From positions 310,001 to 374,000 of the forward strand of contig CAVSKX010000004.1 of assembly GCA_963728765.1 (NCBI GenBank): a stretch of DNA of 64,000 nt, read 5' to 3'. The DNA comes from AC-32 sp963728765 (GTDB taxonomy: Bacteria > Actinomycetota > Thermoleophilia > Gaiellales > Gaiellaceae). How positions within the stretch are numbered: position 1 is the stretch's first letter; each line of letters starts with the position of its first letter. The notes beneath the pieces are model-generated. The model did no database searches. It was given only the letters and a program-made list of their open reading frames with translations, and had not been told where the DNA came from. A program made the position numbers and the translations under genes. Below are positions 40,724 through 52,504 of the stretch, piece after piece.

Positions 40724-41295
40724 ACGCCCAAGCCTCTGCAGCGCGCACGATCCTCGACGCCGACGCGATCGCGAAGGCGCTGACGCGGATCGCGCACGAG
40801 ATCGTCGAGGGGAACGCCGACCTCGCGCGGGTCGCGCTCGTCGGCATCCACACGCGCGGGGTGCCGCTCGCCCAGCGGCTGCGCCGCCGCATCCACGAGC
40901 TGAGCGGCATCGAGGTCGCGTTCGGCCAGCTCGACATCACCTTCCACCGCGACGACGTCCACGTCCGGGGCGGCGAGGCGCCGCGGCACCCGCAGCCGCT
41001 CGTCCGCTCGACGACGCTCGACTTTCCGCTCGAGGGAATGACGTGCGTGCTCGTCGACGACGTCCTCTACACGGGCCGCACGATCCGCGCGGCGATCGAC
41101 GCGCTTTTCGGCTACGGCCGGCCGGAACGGGTGCAGCTGGCCGTGCTCGCTGACCGCGGCCACCGTGAGCTTCCGATCCGCCCGGACTACGTCGGCAAGA
41201 ACCTGCCCACGGCCCGCCAGGAGCGCATCCAGGTCGAGCTCGTCGAGGTGGACGAGGTCGACCGCGTCCTGCTCATCACGAAGGAGCCTGGGTGA
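40720..41295 (+). CDS. pyrR: pyrimidine operon regulator / uracil phosphoribosyltransferase
   Basis: 191 residues of the PyrR family, a UMP-dependent RNA-binding regulator that also has uracil phosphoribosyltransferase activity. The PRPP-binding motif is VLVDDVLYTGRTIRAAID near residue 107. ILDADAIAKALTRIAHEIVE and LVGIHTRGVPLA are typical. TTG 40720 is preferred over TTG 40705 because it restores the normal N-terminus and overlaps the leader frame. Confidence 0.94.
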   Translation: MNAQASAARTILDADAIAKALTRIAHEIVEGNADLARVALVGIHTRGVPLAQRLRRRIHELSGIEVAFGQLDITFHRDDVHVRGGEAPRHPQPLVRSTTLDFPLEGMTCVLVDDVLYTGRTIRAAIDALFGYGRPERVQLAVLADRGHRELPIRPDYVGKNLPTARQERIQVELVEVDEVDRVLLITKEPG

Positions 41296-41362
41296 TCCAC
41301 TCGGCAACATTCGGCGGCGCCTGGCCCGCGATCACGCGGCGCCAGGCCGCGTCCTCAGTCGC

Positions 41363-41384
41363 CCCTGGGCTTCGCAGCCCAGGG
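41363..41384 (+). repeat. 9-bp hairpin between pyrR and pyrB
   Basis: CCCTGGGCT and AGCCCAGGG pair around TCGC, in the 159-base gap between pyrR and pyrB. No T-run follows. It may adjust mRNA processing or partial termination within the operon. Confidence 0.55.
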
Positions 41385-41454
41385 ACTCCCTGCGTTCTTG
41401 CCTGGCTTGGTGCTCACGACCCAGGCATCCACCAATGTCACCGGGAGGATCACG

Positions 41455-42450
41455 ATGGCTGACATCCACGTCATGCGGGAGGGCTTCCTCCCGCCGAAAC
41501 AGCCGCCGCGGCGGCACCTGATCTCGATCGGCGACCTCGAGCGCGAGGACGTCGAGCGGCTGCTGGCGACCGCGTCGAGCTTCTCGCGGAGCCTCGAGCG
41601 TGAGGTGAAGAAGCTGCCGACGCTGCGCGGCCGCACCGTGGTGAACGTCTTCTACGAGTCGTCGACGCGCACGTCGTCGAGCTTCGAGCTCGCAGCGAAG
41701 CGACTGAGCGCGGACACGATGTCGATCAAGGCCGCGGGCTCTTCCGTCGACAAGGGCGAGTCGCTCAAGGACACGGCCCTGACGCTCGGCGCCTACGACC
41801 CGGACGTGATCGTGATCCGGCACCCGCAGATCGGCGCGCCGCAGCTCGTCGCGCGTTTCACCGACGCCCACGTCGTGAACGCCGGCGACGGGAAGCACCA
41901 GCACCCGACGCAGGCGTTGCTCGACCTCTACACGATCCAGGCCGACCTCGGCCGCATCGAGGGAGTCCACGTCGCGATCGTCGGCGACGTCCTGCACTCG
42001 CGCGTGGCGCGCTCGAACGTGCAGGCGCTCGCGCTGATGGGCGCGAAAGTGACGCTCGTCGGGCCGCCCCCGCTGATCCCGCGCGGGATCGAGGCACTCG
42101 GGTGCGAGGTCTCCCACGACATCGACGCGATCGGCGCGGCCGACGTCGTGTACGTCCTGCGCATGCAGCGCGAGCGGATGCAGGAGGGCGCGAACTACGT
42201 GCCGTCGCTCCGCGAGTACACCGCGCGCTGGGGCGTGACCCCGGAGCGCATCCGGCCGGGCCAGAAGGTGATGCACCCCGGCCCGATGAACCGCGGGGTC
42301 GAGATCGACCCGCGCGTCGCCGATGCGCCCGAGGCGCTGATCGAGGCCCAGGTGCGCTCGGGGCTGGTCGTGCGGATGGCGGTGCTCTACGACCTGCTCA
42401 CGACCGGGCCCGTGCCCGTCGAGGTGACCGAGCCGCTGGAGGTGGCGTGA
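41455..42450 (+). CDS. pyrB: aspartate carbamoyltransferase catalytic subunit
   Basis: Joins carbamoyl phosphate and aspartate. The carbamoyl phosphate motif YESSTRTSSSFE is near residue 65, followed by KGESLKDT, VIRHP, the HQHPTQALLDLYT block and HPGPMNRGVEI. ATG 41455 has the ribosome site GGGAGG. The frame is open further upstream but carries no family residues. 331 residues; its stop overlaps the pyrC start (TGATG). Confidence 0.96.
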   Translation: MADIHVMREGFLPPKQPPRRHLISIGDLEREDVERLLATASSFSRSLEREVKKLPTLRGRTVVNVFYESSTRTSSSFELAAKRLSADTMSIKAAGSSVDKGESLKDTALTLGAYDPDVIVIRHPQIGAPQLVARFTDAHVVNAGDGKHQHPTQALLDLYTIQADLGRIEGVHVAIVGDVLHSRVARSNVQALALMGAKVTLVGPPPLIPRGIEALGCEVSHDIDAIGAADVVYVLRMQRERMQEGANYVPSLREYTARWGVTPERIRPGQKVMHPGPMNRGVEIDPRVADAPEALIEAQVRSGLVVRMAVLYDLLTTGPVPVEVTEPLEVA

Positions 42451-43754
42451 TGCTCTTCATGAAGAAAGGGCGGAGCCTGGAGGACCTGGTCGTGCGCGGC
42501 GCCCGTGTCATCGACCCGACGGAGGGGCTCGACCGCGTCTGCGATGTCCGCGTGGACAAAGGCGTGATCGCGCAGATCGGGACCGACGTCGACGTGAACG
42601 GCCATCGTGTGGTCGAGGCCGAGGGCCTGGTGCTCGCGCCCGCGTTCGTCGACCCGCACGTGCACCTGCGCGTGCCGGGCGGCGAGGACGAGGAGACGAT
42701 CGCCTCCGGCACCGCAGCCGCGGCCGCGGGCGGCTACTGCGCGATCCTCGCGATGCCGAACACCGACCCCGTCGTCGACTCGGCTTCCGTGCTCGGGTCG
42801 CTGGTCGAGGACGCGAAGGCCGAAGCGACCATCCCGGTCGGCTTCCTCGCGGCCATCACCCGCGGCCAGCAGGGCGCGGAGCTGACGGAGATGGCCGAGC
42901 TCGCGGAGGAGGGCGCCGCCGGGTTCAGCGACGACGGCCGGCCGGTAGTGGCGCCGGGCCTGATGCGGCGCGCGCTGCAGTACCACGGGATCACCCGACG
43001 GCGGCTCGCGCTGCACTGCGAGGAGCCGACCCTCTCGAAGGGCGGTCAGATGCACGAGGGCGCGGTCTCGGCCGAGCTCGGCTTCTCGGGCTACCCGTCG
43101 GTCGCCGAGAGCGTGATGGTCGAGCGCGACCTCTCCCTGGCCGCCTACGAGCAGGAGCCGCTGCACCTGCTCCACCTCTCGGCCCGCGAATCGGTGCACG
43201 CGCTGCGGGTGGCACAGGCCAGGGGAGTCGCGGCGACCGCCGAGGTCACGCCGCATCACCTCTGCCTCACGGACGAGGCGGTGCGCTCGCTCGACTCGAA
43301 CCTCAAGATGAACCCGCCCTTGCGCAGCGCGGCAGACCGCGCCGTGCTGGTAGAAGCGCTCGCTGACGGGACGATCGCGTGTGTCGCGACCGACCATGCG
43401 CCGCACCTGCGGCACGAGAAGGAGGTGCCGTTCGAGGCGGCGCCGTTCGGCGTCACCGGCCTGGAGACGGCCTTCGCGGCGCTGTACACGCACCTCGTCG
43501 AGCCGGGACTGCTGAAGCTGGAGACGCTGCTCGAGCGCATGTCCGCCGGCCCGGCCCGCGCGTACGGCCTCGAGCCGCCGCGCATCGGGCCGGGTGCCAC
43601 CGCGAACCTCGTCCTGCTCGACACGGAGCGGACGTGGCGCGTGCAGGAGGACGGCTTCCGCTCGCTCTCGGCGAACTCCTGGCTGCTGGGGCAGACGCTG
43701 CGCGGGCAGATTCGGCTGACGGTGGCCGCAGGACGGACGGCCTTCGCCGCATGA
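42450..43754 (+). CDS. pyrC: dihydroorotase (class I)
   Basis: 434 residues, zinc amidohydrolase that cyclises carbamoyl aspartate. Metal residues lie in FVDPHVHLRVPGGEDEET near residue 65, LHCEE, EVTPHHLCLTDE and the catalytic ATDHAPHLRHEKE near 315. Coupled to pyrB (TGATG) and to the next gene (ATGA). Confidence 0.95.
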   Translation: MLFMKKGRSLEDLVVRGARVIDPTEGLDRVCDVRVDKGVIAQIGTDVDVNGHRVVEAEGLVLAPAFVDPHVHLRVPGGEDEETIASGTAAAAAGGYCAILAMPNTDPVVDSASVLGSLVEDAKAEATIPVGFLAAITRGQQGAELTEMAELAEEGAAGFSDDGRPVVAPGLMRRALQYHGITRRRLALHCEEPTLSKGGQMHEGAVSAELGFSGYPSVAESVMVERDLSLAAYEQEPLHLLHLSARESVHALRVAQARGVAATAEVTPHHLCLTDEAVRSLDSNLKMNPPLRSAADRAVLVEALADGTIACVATDHAPHLRHEKEVPFEAAPFGVTGLETAFAALYTHLVEPGLLKLETLLERMSAGPARAYGLEPPRIGPGATANLVLLDTERTWRVQEDGFRSLSANSWLLGQTLRGQIRLTVAAGRTAFAA

Positions 43755-44275
43755 CCGTGGCCGAGGCGCAGCTCGAGACCTACGTCGCGGAGCTGGTCGA
43801 CGCCATCGAGGGCGTGGCCCCGGTGGCGCGTGCGTTCGTGCTCGGGTCGGCGCTGGTCGGCGGCTTCGACCCGGACACCAGCGACCTCGACGTGGTCGTC
43901 GTGGTCGAGCGGACGCTGGCGCAGGAGGAGCGCGAGGCGGTCGTCGCAGAGCTGCACGAGCTGCCGCAGCCGTTCCGCAAGCTCGAGCTCGTCGTCTACG
44001 CGGCCGGTGCGAAGCCGCCTGCGTACGAGCTGAACTATCCCGACGGCCCGGGCGAGCCGGAGTTCTGGTTCGTGCTCGACGCCGCGCTCGCGCAGCGGTT
44101 CGCGGCGCGGGAGTGGGGCGAGCTGCTGCAGCCCGTGTCCGATACCGAGACCCGAAGCGCGGCCGAGGAGCTGCTGCGCTGGGCAGAGGCGCACGACGAG
44201 CCCGTGCACGCCGCCCGCGCGCGGCACTACCTCGAGCACGGCGAGTGGATCACGAAGGAGGAGGCACGAAAATGA
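43751..44275 (+). CDS. nucleotidyltransferase-fold protein inserted in the pyr operon
   Basis: 174 residues with the minimal nucleotidyltransferase motif: LGSALVGGFDPDTSDLDVVV (G-S-x9-D-x-D), then LELVVYAAG with the possible third acidic residue. The C-terminal part (RARHYLEHGEWITKEEA) resembles the helical domain of AadA-type aminoglycoside adenylyltransferases, but the protein is about 80 residues shorter. It overlaps pyrC and carA by ATGA at each end, so it is a regular member of the operon. The substrate is unknown; it could modify a protein, RNA or small molecule. Confidence 0.8.
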   Translation: MTVAEAQLETYVAELVDAIEGVAPVARAFVLGSALVGGFDPDTSDLDVVVVVERTLAQEEREAVVAELHELPQPFRKLELVVYAAGAKPPAYELNYPDGPGEPEFWFVLDAALAQRFAAREWGELLQPVSDTETRSAAEELLRWAEAHDEPVHAARARHYLEHGEWITKEEARK

Positions 44276-45298
44276 CCGGGTTCCTGGCACTCGAGGACGG
44301 CACCGTCTTCCGGGGCGAATCGGCGGGCGCAGAGGGCTTCGCGTTCGGCGAGGCGGTCTTCACGACGTCGATGACCGGCTACCAGGAGGTGGTCACCGAC
44401 CCCAGCTACGCGGAGCAGATCGTCTGCTTCACGGCGCCGATGATCGGCAACTACGGGGTCGCCCGCGATCGCTGCGAGTCGCCGCGGCCGCAGGCGCGGG
44501 CCGTGGTGATGCGGGAGGCGCGCGGGCCTGCCTGGACGGACTGGCTCCACCGGCACGGAATCGTCGCGCTCAGCGGGATCGACACGCGCTCGCTGGTGGT
44601 ACACCTCCGCGAGCGCGGCGCCATGCGGGCGATCGCCGTGTCGGGAGACGCGTCGGTCGAGGAGGCGCTGGCGGCCATCCAGGAGCAGCCGACCATGACG
44701 GGCCGAGCGCTCGCGGCGGACGTCTCGACGCGGGAGTCGTACGTCTACTCCGACGCGGGCACCGCGAACATCGCCGTCGTCGACTACGGCTGCAAGCGCT
44801 CGATCCTCGACCGGCTCGCGTGGGCGGGGGCGGCCGTCACGGTCTACCCACACGACGCCGACCCTGCCGAGCTCGTGCACTACGACGGCGTCCTGCTCTC
44901 GAATGGCCCGGGCGACCCGGAGCCGCTCGCGGCCGAGGTCGAGGCGGTCAAGGCGCTGCTCGGCAAGGTGCCGATCCTCGGGATCTGCCTCGGCCATCAG
45001 CTGCTCGCGCTGGCGGCCGGGCACGAGACGTTCAAGCTCCCGTTCGGCCACCGCGGCGCGAACCACCCGGTGCTCGAGAAGCGGACGAACCGCGTGCTCG
45101 TCACGAGCCAGAACCACGGCTTCGCGGTCGCGCGCTCTGACGCGCCCGAGGTGACGCACGTCTCGCTCTATGACGGGACGGTCGAGGCGCTCGACTTCCC
45201 GGATTTCACCGCGCGATCCGTGCAGTTCCACCCGGAAGCGCGGCCCGGGCCGCACGACGCGTGGCCGCTGCTGTCGCGCTGGGTGGAGGGGGTTGCCC

Positions 45299-45315
<17 letters not shown>
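44272..45315 (+). CDS. carA: carbamoyl-phosphate synthase small (glutaminase) subunit
   Basis: 347 residues. Glutamine amidotransferase class I residues are Cys in ILGICLGHQLLALAAG near residue 240 and His-Glu in VQFHPEA near 322. The N-terminal half has TSMTGYQEVVTDPSYA. ATG 44272 follows GGAGGAGG and overlaps the preceding stop. It supplies ammonia to CarB. Confidence 0.96.
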
Positions 45316-48373
<3,058 letters not shown>

Positions 48374-48378
48374 CGAAG

Positions 48379-48469
48379 CATGGGGGAACCCATGGTTCCC
48401 CCATGAGCCCCTTCCTTTTCGCCTTGAGCAAGGCTGCCGCTTGCTTGTCTGCGCCGGGCAAAGCCCGGC
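48379..48469 (+). repeat. three successive hairpins between carB and pyrK
   Basis: CATGGGGGAACC-CAT-GGTTCCCCCATG (48379-48405, 12-bp stem), GCCTTG-AG-CAAGGC (48421-48434) and GCCGGGC-AAA-GCCCGGC (48453-48469). The first is followed by CCTTCCTTTT and may attenuate transcription. This is the longest break in the otherwise overlapping operon. Confidence 0.65.
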
Positions 48470-48511
48470 TCCGGCGGGTTGTCGCACCCTTTCCATGGCT
48501 GGAGGACGACC

Positions 48512-49174
48512 CTGACGGCGCGTGAGCGCGTTCGTGTAAGAGGGACGGAGCAGGTCGGGCCGTACACGCTCCTGCGCGTCGAGCGCGACGGCCTCGACCC
48601 GGGCGTGCCCGGTCAGTTCTTCATGCTCGAAGCGCCGGGCCGACTGCTGCCGCGGCCGATGAGCGTCTGCCTCGCGCCGCCGGGAGAGCTCGCGTTCCTG
48701 ATCGACCCGATCGGTCCCGGCACGCGGGCGCTCTGCTCCGTCGAGGCCGGCGACCGGATCGGCCTGCTCGGCCCGCTCGGCAACGGCTTCCGGCTCGACA
48801 TCGAGCGGCCGCTGCTCGTCGGCGGCGGCATCGGCGTCGCGCCGTTTCCGTACCTGTCCGACCGGCTCGGCGGCCCGCCGGCCCTGCTCGGCTTCCGCAG
48901 CGCCTGGCACGCCGAGGCAGCGGCACTGGTGCCGAACGCCGAGGTGGTGCTCGAGCCGACCTACGTGACCGAGGCGATGCCCGCCGGCCACGACGTCCTC
49001 GCCTGCGGGCCGGAGCCGATGCTCGAGGCGGTCCGCCGCCTCGAGCCGAGCGCGCAGCTCGCCTGGGAGGCGCCGATGGCGTGCGGGTATGGCGCGTGCT
49101 ACGGCTGCGCGGTCGAGATCGACGGCGAGCTCAAGCGCCTCTGCGTGGAAGGACCGGTCCTTGCGGCTGCTTAA
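48512..49174 (+). CDS. pyrK: dihydroorotate dehydrogenase electron-transfer subunit
   Basis: 220 residues. An FAD-binding N-terminal barrel (PRPMSVCLAPPGELAF), an NAD region (LVGGGIGVAPFP) and a C-terminal [2Fe-2S] motif (CGYGACYGCAVEID and a later Cys in KRLCVEG). It passes electrons from PyrD to NAD+. The frame opens at TTG 48479 without similarity; CTG 48512 has GGAGG at the ideal 6-base distance and gives the normal N-terminus, so I take it as the start. Confidence 0.9.
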   Translation: MTARERVRVRGTEQVGPYTLLRVERDGLDPGVPGQFFMLEAPGRLLPRPMSVCLAPPGELAFLIDPIGPGTRALCSVEAGDRIGLLGPLGNGFRLDIERPLLVGGGIGVAPFPYLSDRLGGPPALLGFRSAWHAEAAALVPNAEVVLEPTYVTEAMPAGHDVLACGPEPMLEAVRRLEPSAQLAWEAPMACGYGACYGCAVEIDGELKRLCVEGPVLAAA

Positions 49175-50078
49175 CGCCAGCGGCTGCCTCGACGCGCTGA
49201 CCGCGCCGGAGGCCGCGCGGGAGCTCGACGCCTTCGTGACCAAGACCGTCACGCCGCTCCCGCGCGAGGGGAACCCGCCGGTCCGGATCGCCGAGACGGA
49301 TCTCGGGATGCTGAACGCGATCGGGCTCGCGAACCCCGGGGCGGACGCGTTCGTGGCCGAGCACCTGCCGCGCCTCGCGCAGCTCGGCGTGCCGCTCTGG
49401 GTCTCCGTCGGGGGCTTCGCCGTGGAGGAGTACGTGCACGTCGCGCGCCGGGTCGGCGCGCGCGACGAAGTCGAGGCGCTCGAGCTGAACCTTTCGTGCC
49501 CCAACGTCGACGAGGTGCCTGAGAACGTCGGTGAGGTCGTCGCCGCGGTGCGCGCGGTCACGACCAAGCCGCTCTACGCGAAGCTCTCCGCGACGGTCGG
49601 GGACCTCGGCGCAACGGCACGCGCAGCCGAGGCGGCCGGCGCCGACGGCCTCAGCCTCGTCAACACCGTCCGCGGCCTCGCCCTCGACGAGCGGACGCTG
49701 CGCCCGGTGCTCGCCTGCGCGACCGGGGGCCTCTCCGGCCCGGCGCTGCGGCCGATCGCGCTCGCCGCGGTCCACACCTGTTTCCGCGAGACGCGCCTGT
49801 CGATCGTCGGCATGGGCGGCGTCACGACCGGACGGCATGCGGTGGAGTTGATCGCTGCCGGTGCGACCGACGTCGCGGTCGGCACCGCGCTCTTCTCCGA
49901 CCCCGGCGCGGCGGCGCGGATCCGGTCCGAGCTGCAGGGGGAGCTGGCGGCCTTCGGGTTCGTCAACGCTGACAACGCGATTGGCGCCGCGCACGCGTCC
50001 GCAGACGGCACCCTCGACTCGAGGTCGAGACTATCGTCCCCAAAATCCCTGCATATGCACACAAACATGGCGGGTTGA
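49161..50078 (+). CDS. pyrD: dihydroorotate dehydrogenase, class 1B catalytic subunit
   Basis: 305 residues, FMN enzyme oxidising dihydroorotate. It shows FVTKTVTPLPREGNPPVRIA, the catalytic Cys in ELNLSCPNVDE, KLSATVGDLG, SLVNTVRG and GMGGVTTGRHAVELI. The presence of PyrK makes it the NAD-linked 1B class. TTG 49161 overlaps pyrK by 14 bases. The last 25 residues look unconstrained and extend into the mihF promoter. pyrF and pyrE, often nearby, are absent. Confidence 0.94.
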   Translation: MRLLNASGCLDALTAPEAARELDAFVTKTVTPLPREGNPPVRIAETDLGMLNAIGLANPGADAFVAEHLPRLAQLGVPLWVSVGGFAVEEYVHVARRVGARDEVEALELNLSCPNVDEVPENVGEVVAAVRAVTTKPLYAKLSATVGDLGATARAAEAAGADGLSLVNTVRGLALDERTLRPVLACATGGLSGPALRPIALAAVHTCFRETRLSIVGMGGVTTGRHAVELIAAGATDVAVGTALFSDPGAAARIRSELQGELAAFGFVNADNAIGAAHASADGTLDSRSRLSSPKSLHMHTNMAG

Positions 50079-50102
50079 CCAACTCGGCGAGCTTGTTAGT
50101 AT
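50075..50102 (+). promoter_or_regulatory. promoter of mihF
   Basis: TTGACC (50075-50080), a 16-base spacer and TAGTAT (50097-50102). The -35 box contains the pyrD stop codon. Transcription should start about 7-9 bases further, at or next to GTG 50111, which predicts a leaderless message. Confidence 0.7.
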
Positions 50103-50110
50103 CCCCCGCC

Positions 50111-50440
50111 GTGGCCGCGCTCAAGACTCAGGCCCAGGCCCCCCTTCGCTCCCTCGACCAACGGATGGAAGCGCTCAAGCGGGCGAACGACATCCGCGTG
50201 CGGCGCGCGCAGCTGAAGAAGGACCTCAAGTCCGGCGACGCGCAAATCGAGGAGATCCTGAGCGATCCGCCCGAGTACGTCTCGACGGCAAAAGTCTTCG
50301 ACATGCTGATGGCGGTGCCGAAGTTCGGCCGGGTCAAAGCCGCCCGGTTCCTCAACACATGCAGGATCAGCCAGTCGAAGACCGTCGGCGGACTCTCGGA
50401 CCGGCAGCGGGCGGAGCTGATTGGCCTCTTCAACCGCTGA
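50111..50440 (+). CDS. mihF: actinobacterial integration host factor (mIHF)
   Basis: 109 residues. It carries the signature ALKRANDIRVRRAQLKKDLK and the helix-two-turn-helix part VFDMLMAVPKFGRVKAARFL, NTCRIS near the end. mIHF is an essential nucleoid-associated DNA-bending protein found only in Actinobacteria and is a strong taxonomic marker. GTG 50111 is chosen because the frame upstream overlaps the promoter. It is followed by gmk with a 20-base overlap, as in other actinobacteria. Confidence 0.95.
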   Translation: MAALKTQAQAPLRSLDQRMEALKRANDIRVRRAQLKKDLKSGDAQIEEILSDPPEYVSTAKVFDMLMAVPKFGRVKAARFLNTCRISQSKTVGGLSDRQRAELIGLFNR

Positions 50441-51053
50441 GAAGCGTTCACGCCCTGTCTTCGTCCTGACGGGGACGTCGGGCGAAGGCAAGAGCACGCT
50501 CGCGAAGCTGCTGGTCGAGCGCCTGCCCGACGAGCTCGAGCTCGCCGTCTCCGCGACAACCCGCCCGAAGCGCCCCGGCGAGCACGACGGCCGCGACTAC
50601 CGGTTCCTGAGCGACGAGGAGTTCGACCGGAGGCTCGAGCAGGGCGACTTCCTGGAGTGGGTCGAGCTGCCGTGGGGGGAGGGCCGCCGCTCGGGAACGC
50701 TCTGGTCGGAGCTCGATCGCATCGTCGCAGAAGGCCGCTCACCCGTACTGGAGATCGAGACCGGCGGCGCGCTCGCGGTTCGCGACCGCGTCCCGGCGGC
50801 GGTCACGATCTTCGTCACCGCCCCGAGCCGGGAGGAGCGCGAGCGACGGCTCCGGCTGAGGGCAACGGAAAGCGAGGGCGAAATCGACGAGCGGCTCGAC
50901 ATCGCCGAGCGCCAGGTCGCGCTCGCGCCGGAGTTCGACCACACCATTGTCAACGACGATCGCGAGCGGGCCGTCACCGAGCTCGAGGGAATCGTCCGCA
51001 AAGCCCTGGACGGCGCAGGTACCATGCCCGCCCATGATCCATCCCCGCATTGA
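50421..51053 (+). CDS. gmk: guanylate kinase
   Basis: 210 residues. The P-loop is LTGTSGEGKST (usually GPSGVGKST), followed by AVSATTRPKRPGEHDGRDYRF, FLEWVE and the lid RLRLRATESEGEIDERL. It phosphorylates GMP to GDP. TTG 50421 lies inside mihF. The 3' end overlaps rpoZ by 20 bases. Confidence 0.94.
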   Translation: MASSTAEKRSRPVFVLTGTSGEGKSTLAKLLVERLPDELELAVSATTRPKRPGEHDGRDYRFLSDEEFDRRLEQGDFLEWVELPWGEGRRSGTLWSELDRIVAEGRSPVLEIETGGALAVRDRVPAAVTIFVTAPSREERERRLRLRATESEGEIDERLDIAERQVALAPEFDHTIVNDDRERAVTELEGIVRKALDGAGTMPAHDPSPH

Positions 51054-51267
51054 CGAACTGCTCGAGAACGTCGACTCCCGCTACGCGCTGGTGATCGTCG
51101 CGGCCAAGCGCGCGCGGCAGATCAACAACTACCACCACCAGCTCGGCGAGGGCACCTTCGACCAGTTCCTGCCACCGCTGGTCGAGTCGCGCTCGAAGAA
51201 CTACTTGACGATGTCCCTCGAGGAAGTCTCCGAGGGCAAGATCAAGTACGCCTACGCCTCGAAGTAG
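51034..51267 (+). CDS. rpoZ: RNA polymerase omega subunit
   Basis: 77 residues: IDELLENVDSRYALVIVAAK, RARQIN and the C-terminal KNYLTMSLEEVSEGKIKY. Omega helps assemble RNA polymerase. ATG 51034 lies within the gmk tail; gmk-rpoZ-coaBC is a conserved order. Confidence 0.95.
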   Translation: MIHPRIDELLENVDSRYALVIVAAKRARQINNYHHQLGEGTFDQFLPPLVESRSKNYLTMSLEEVSEGKIKYAYASK

Positions 51268-51322
51268 CGCCCGCCGGATCCGGCGAGTTCGCGGATTGTC
51301 TGCCTGAAGGCACAATGTGCCG

Positions 51323-52504
51323 ATGGCGCGCGTGCTTCTCGGGGTGACGGGCGGGATCGCGGCGTACAAGGCCTGTGAGCTCACGCGCCTGCTCGTGCGC
51401 GCGCGCCACGAGGTGACCCCGATCCTCACCGCCGAGGCGGAGACCTTCGTCTCGGCGAAGACCTTCGAGTCGCTGGCGCGGCGCGAGTCGCCGCGCGAGC
51501 TCTACCCGCACCTCGTCGAGGCCGACCTGCTCGTGATCGCGCCGCTCTCGGCGAACACGCTCGCGAAGCTGGCGCACGGGCTGGCGGACAACGTGCTCAC
51601 GCAGACCGCGCTCGCCTTCGAGGGGCCGGTGCTCGCGGCGCCGGCGATGAACCCGCGCATGTGGCGGAACCAGGCCACGCGTGCGAATGTAGAGGCGTTG
51701 GAGGCCCGTGCCTGGGAGCTGGTCGGGCCAGAGGAGGGGGACACCGCGGAAGGCGAGGTCGGCGTGGGGAGGATGAGCGAGCCCGAGGAGATCCTCGAGC
51801 GCGCGTCGTCGCTGCTCGAGAAGCGCGACCAGTTGCGGGGCCGCCGCGTCCTCGTCACGGCGGGCGGGACCCGCGAGCCGCTCGACGCCGTCCGCTTTCT
51901 CGGCAACCGGTCGTCGGGCCGGATGGGCTCCGCCGTTGCAGCGGAGGCGCGCCGCCGCGGCGCGGACGTCACGCTCGTCGCCTCGAACCTCTCGGTTCCC
52001 GTTCCCGTAGGAGTGGACGTGGTGCAGGCGCCGACCGCCGAAGACGTCGCCCGGGAGACGCTCGCCCGCGGCGACGCCGACGTGGTCGTGATGGCCGCCG
52101 CGGTCGCCGACTACCGCCCTGCCGGGGCCGAGCAGGACAAGCGCCCGAAGGACGACCGGCCGTGGACGGTCACGCTCGAGCCGACGACCGACGTCCTGAA
52201 AGAGCTCGGGGCGGGGCGTGATCCTGGAACGCGTAGCGTGCTGGTGGGCTTCGCAGCGGATCGCGGAGAACGCGGGCTCGAGCGGGCGCGCGAGAAGCTC
52301 GGCAACAAGCGGGTCGACCTGATCGTCTTCAACGATGTGAGCCGCGACGACATCGGCTTCGACGCCGCCGACAACGAGGTCGTCCTCGTTTCGGGTTCGG
52401 GTGAGCGGCGCATCCAGAAAGCAGCGAAGGAACGGATCGCCGCGGCGATCCTCGACGAGGTGGCGGCCCGCCTGGAGGGAGTGAATGGACGAGGCGGTCG
52501 GTAG
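51323..52504 (+). CDS. coaBC: bifunctional phosphopantothenoylcysteine decarboxylase/synthase
   Basis: 393 residues for two steps of coenzyme A synthesis. The N-terminal flavoprotein domain has LLGVTGGIAAYKACELTR, SANTLAKLAHGLADN and AAPAMNPRMW; the C-terminal CoaB domain has VLVTAGGTREPLDAVRFL, NRSSGRMG and AAAVADYRP, with KxKK-like KRPKDD. ATG 51323 is preferred to GTG 51317. Confidence 0.95.
   Translation: MARVLLGVTGGIAAYKACELTRLLVRARHEVTPILTAEAETFVSAKTFESLARRESPRELYPHLVEADLLVIAPLSANTLAKLAHGLADNVLTQTALAFEGPVLAAPAMNPRMWRNQATRANVEALEARAWELVGPEEGDTAEGEVGVGRMSEPEEILERASSLLEKRDQLRGRRVLVTAGGTREPLDAVRFLGNRSSGRMGSAVAAEARRRGADVTLVASNLSVPVPVGVDVVQAPTAEDVARETLARGDADVVVMAAAVADYRPAGAEQDKRPKDDRPWTVTLEPTTDVLKELGAGRDPGTRSVLVGFAADRGERGLERAREKLGNKRVDLIVFNDVSRDDIGFDAADNEVVLVSGSGERRIQKAAKERIAAAILDEVAARLEGVNGRGGR

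Noticed and set aside
43751..44275. Aminoglycoside resistance gene
   Set aside because: Although AadA-like, the protein is about 80 residues too short and sits coupled inside the pyr operon, so a resistance role is not supported.
50075..50110. Longer mihF start at TTG 50075
   Set aside because: The extra codons coincide with a good -35/-10 promoter and add no family-like sequence.
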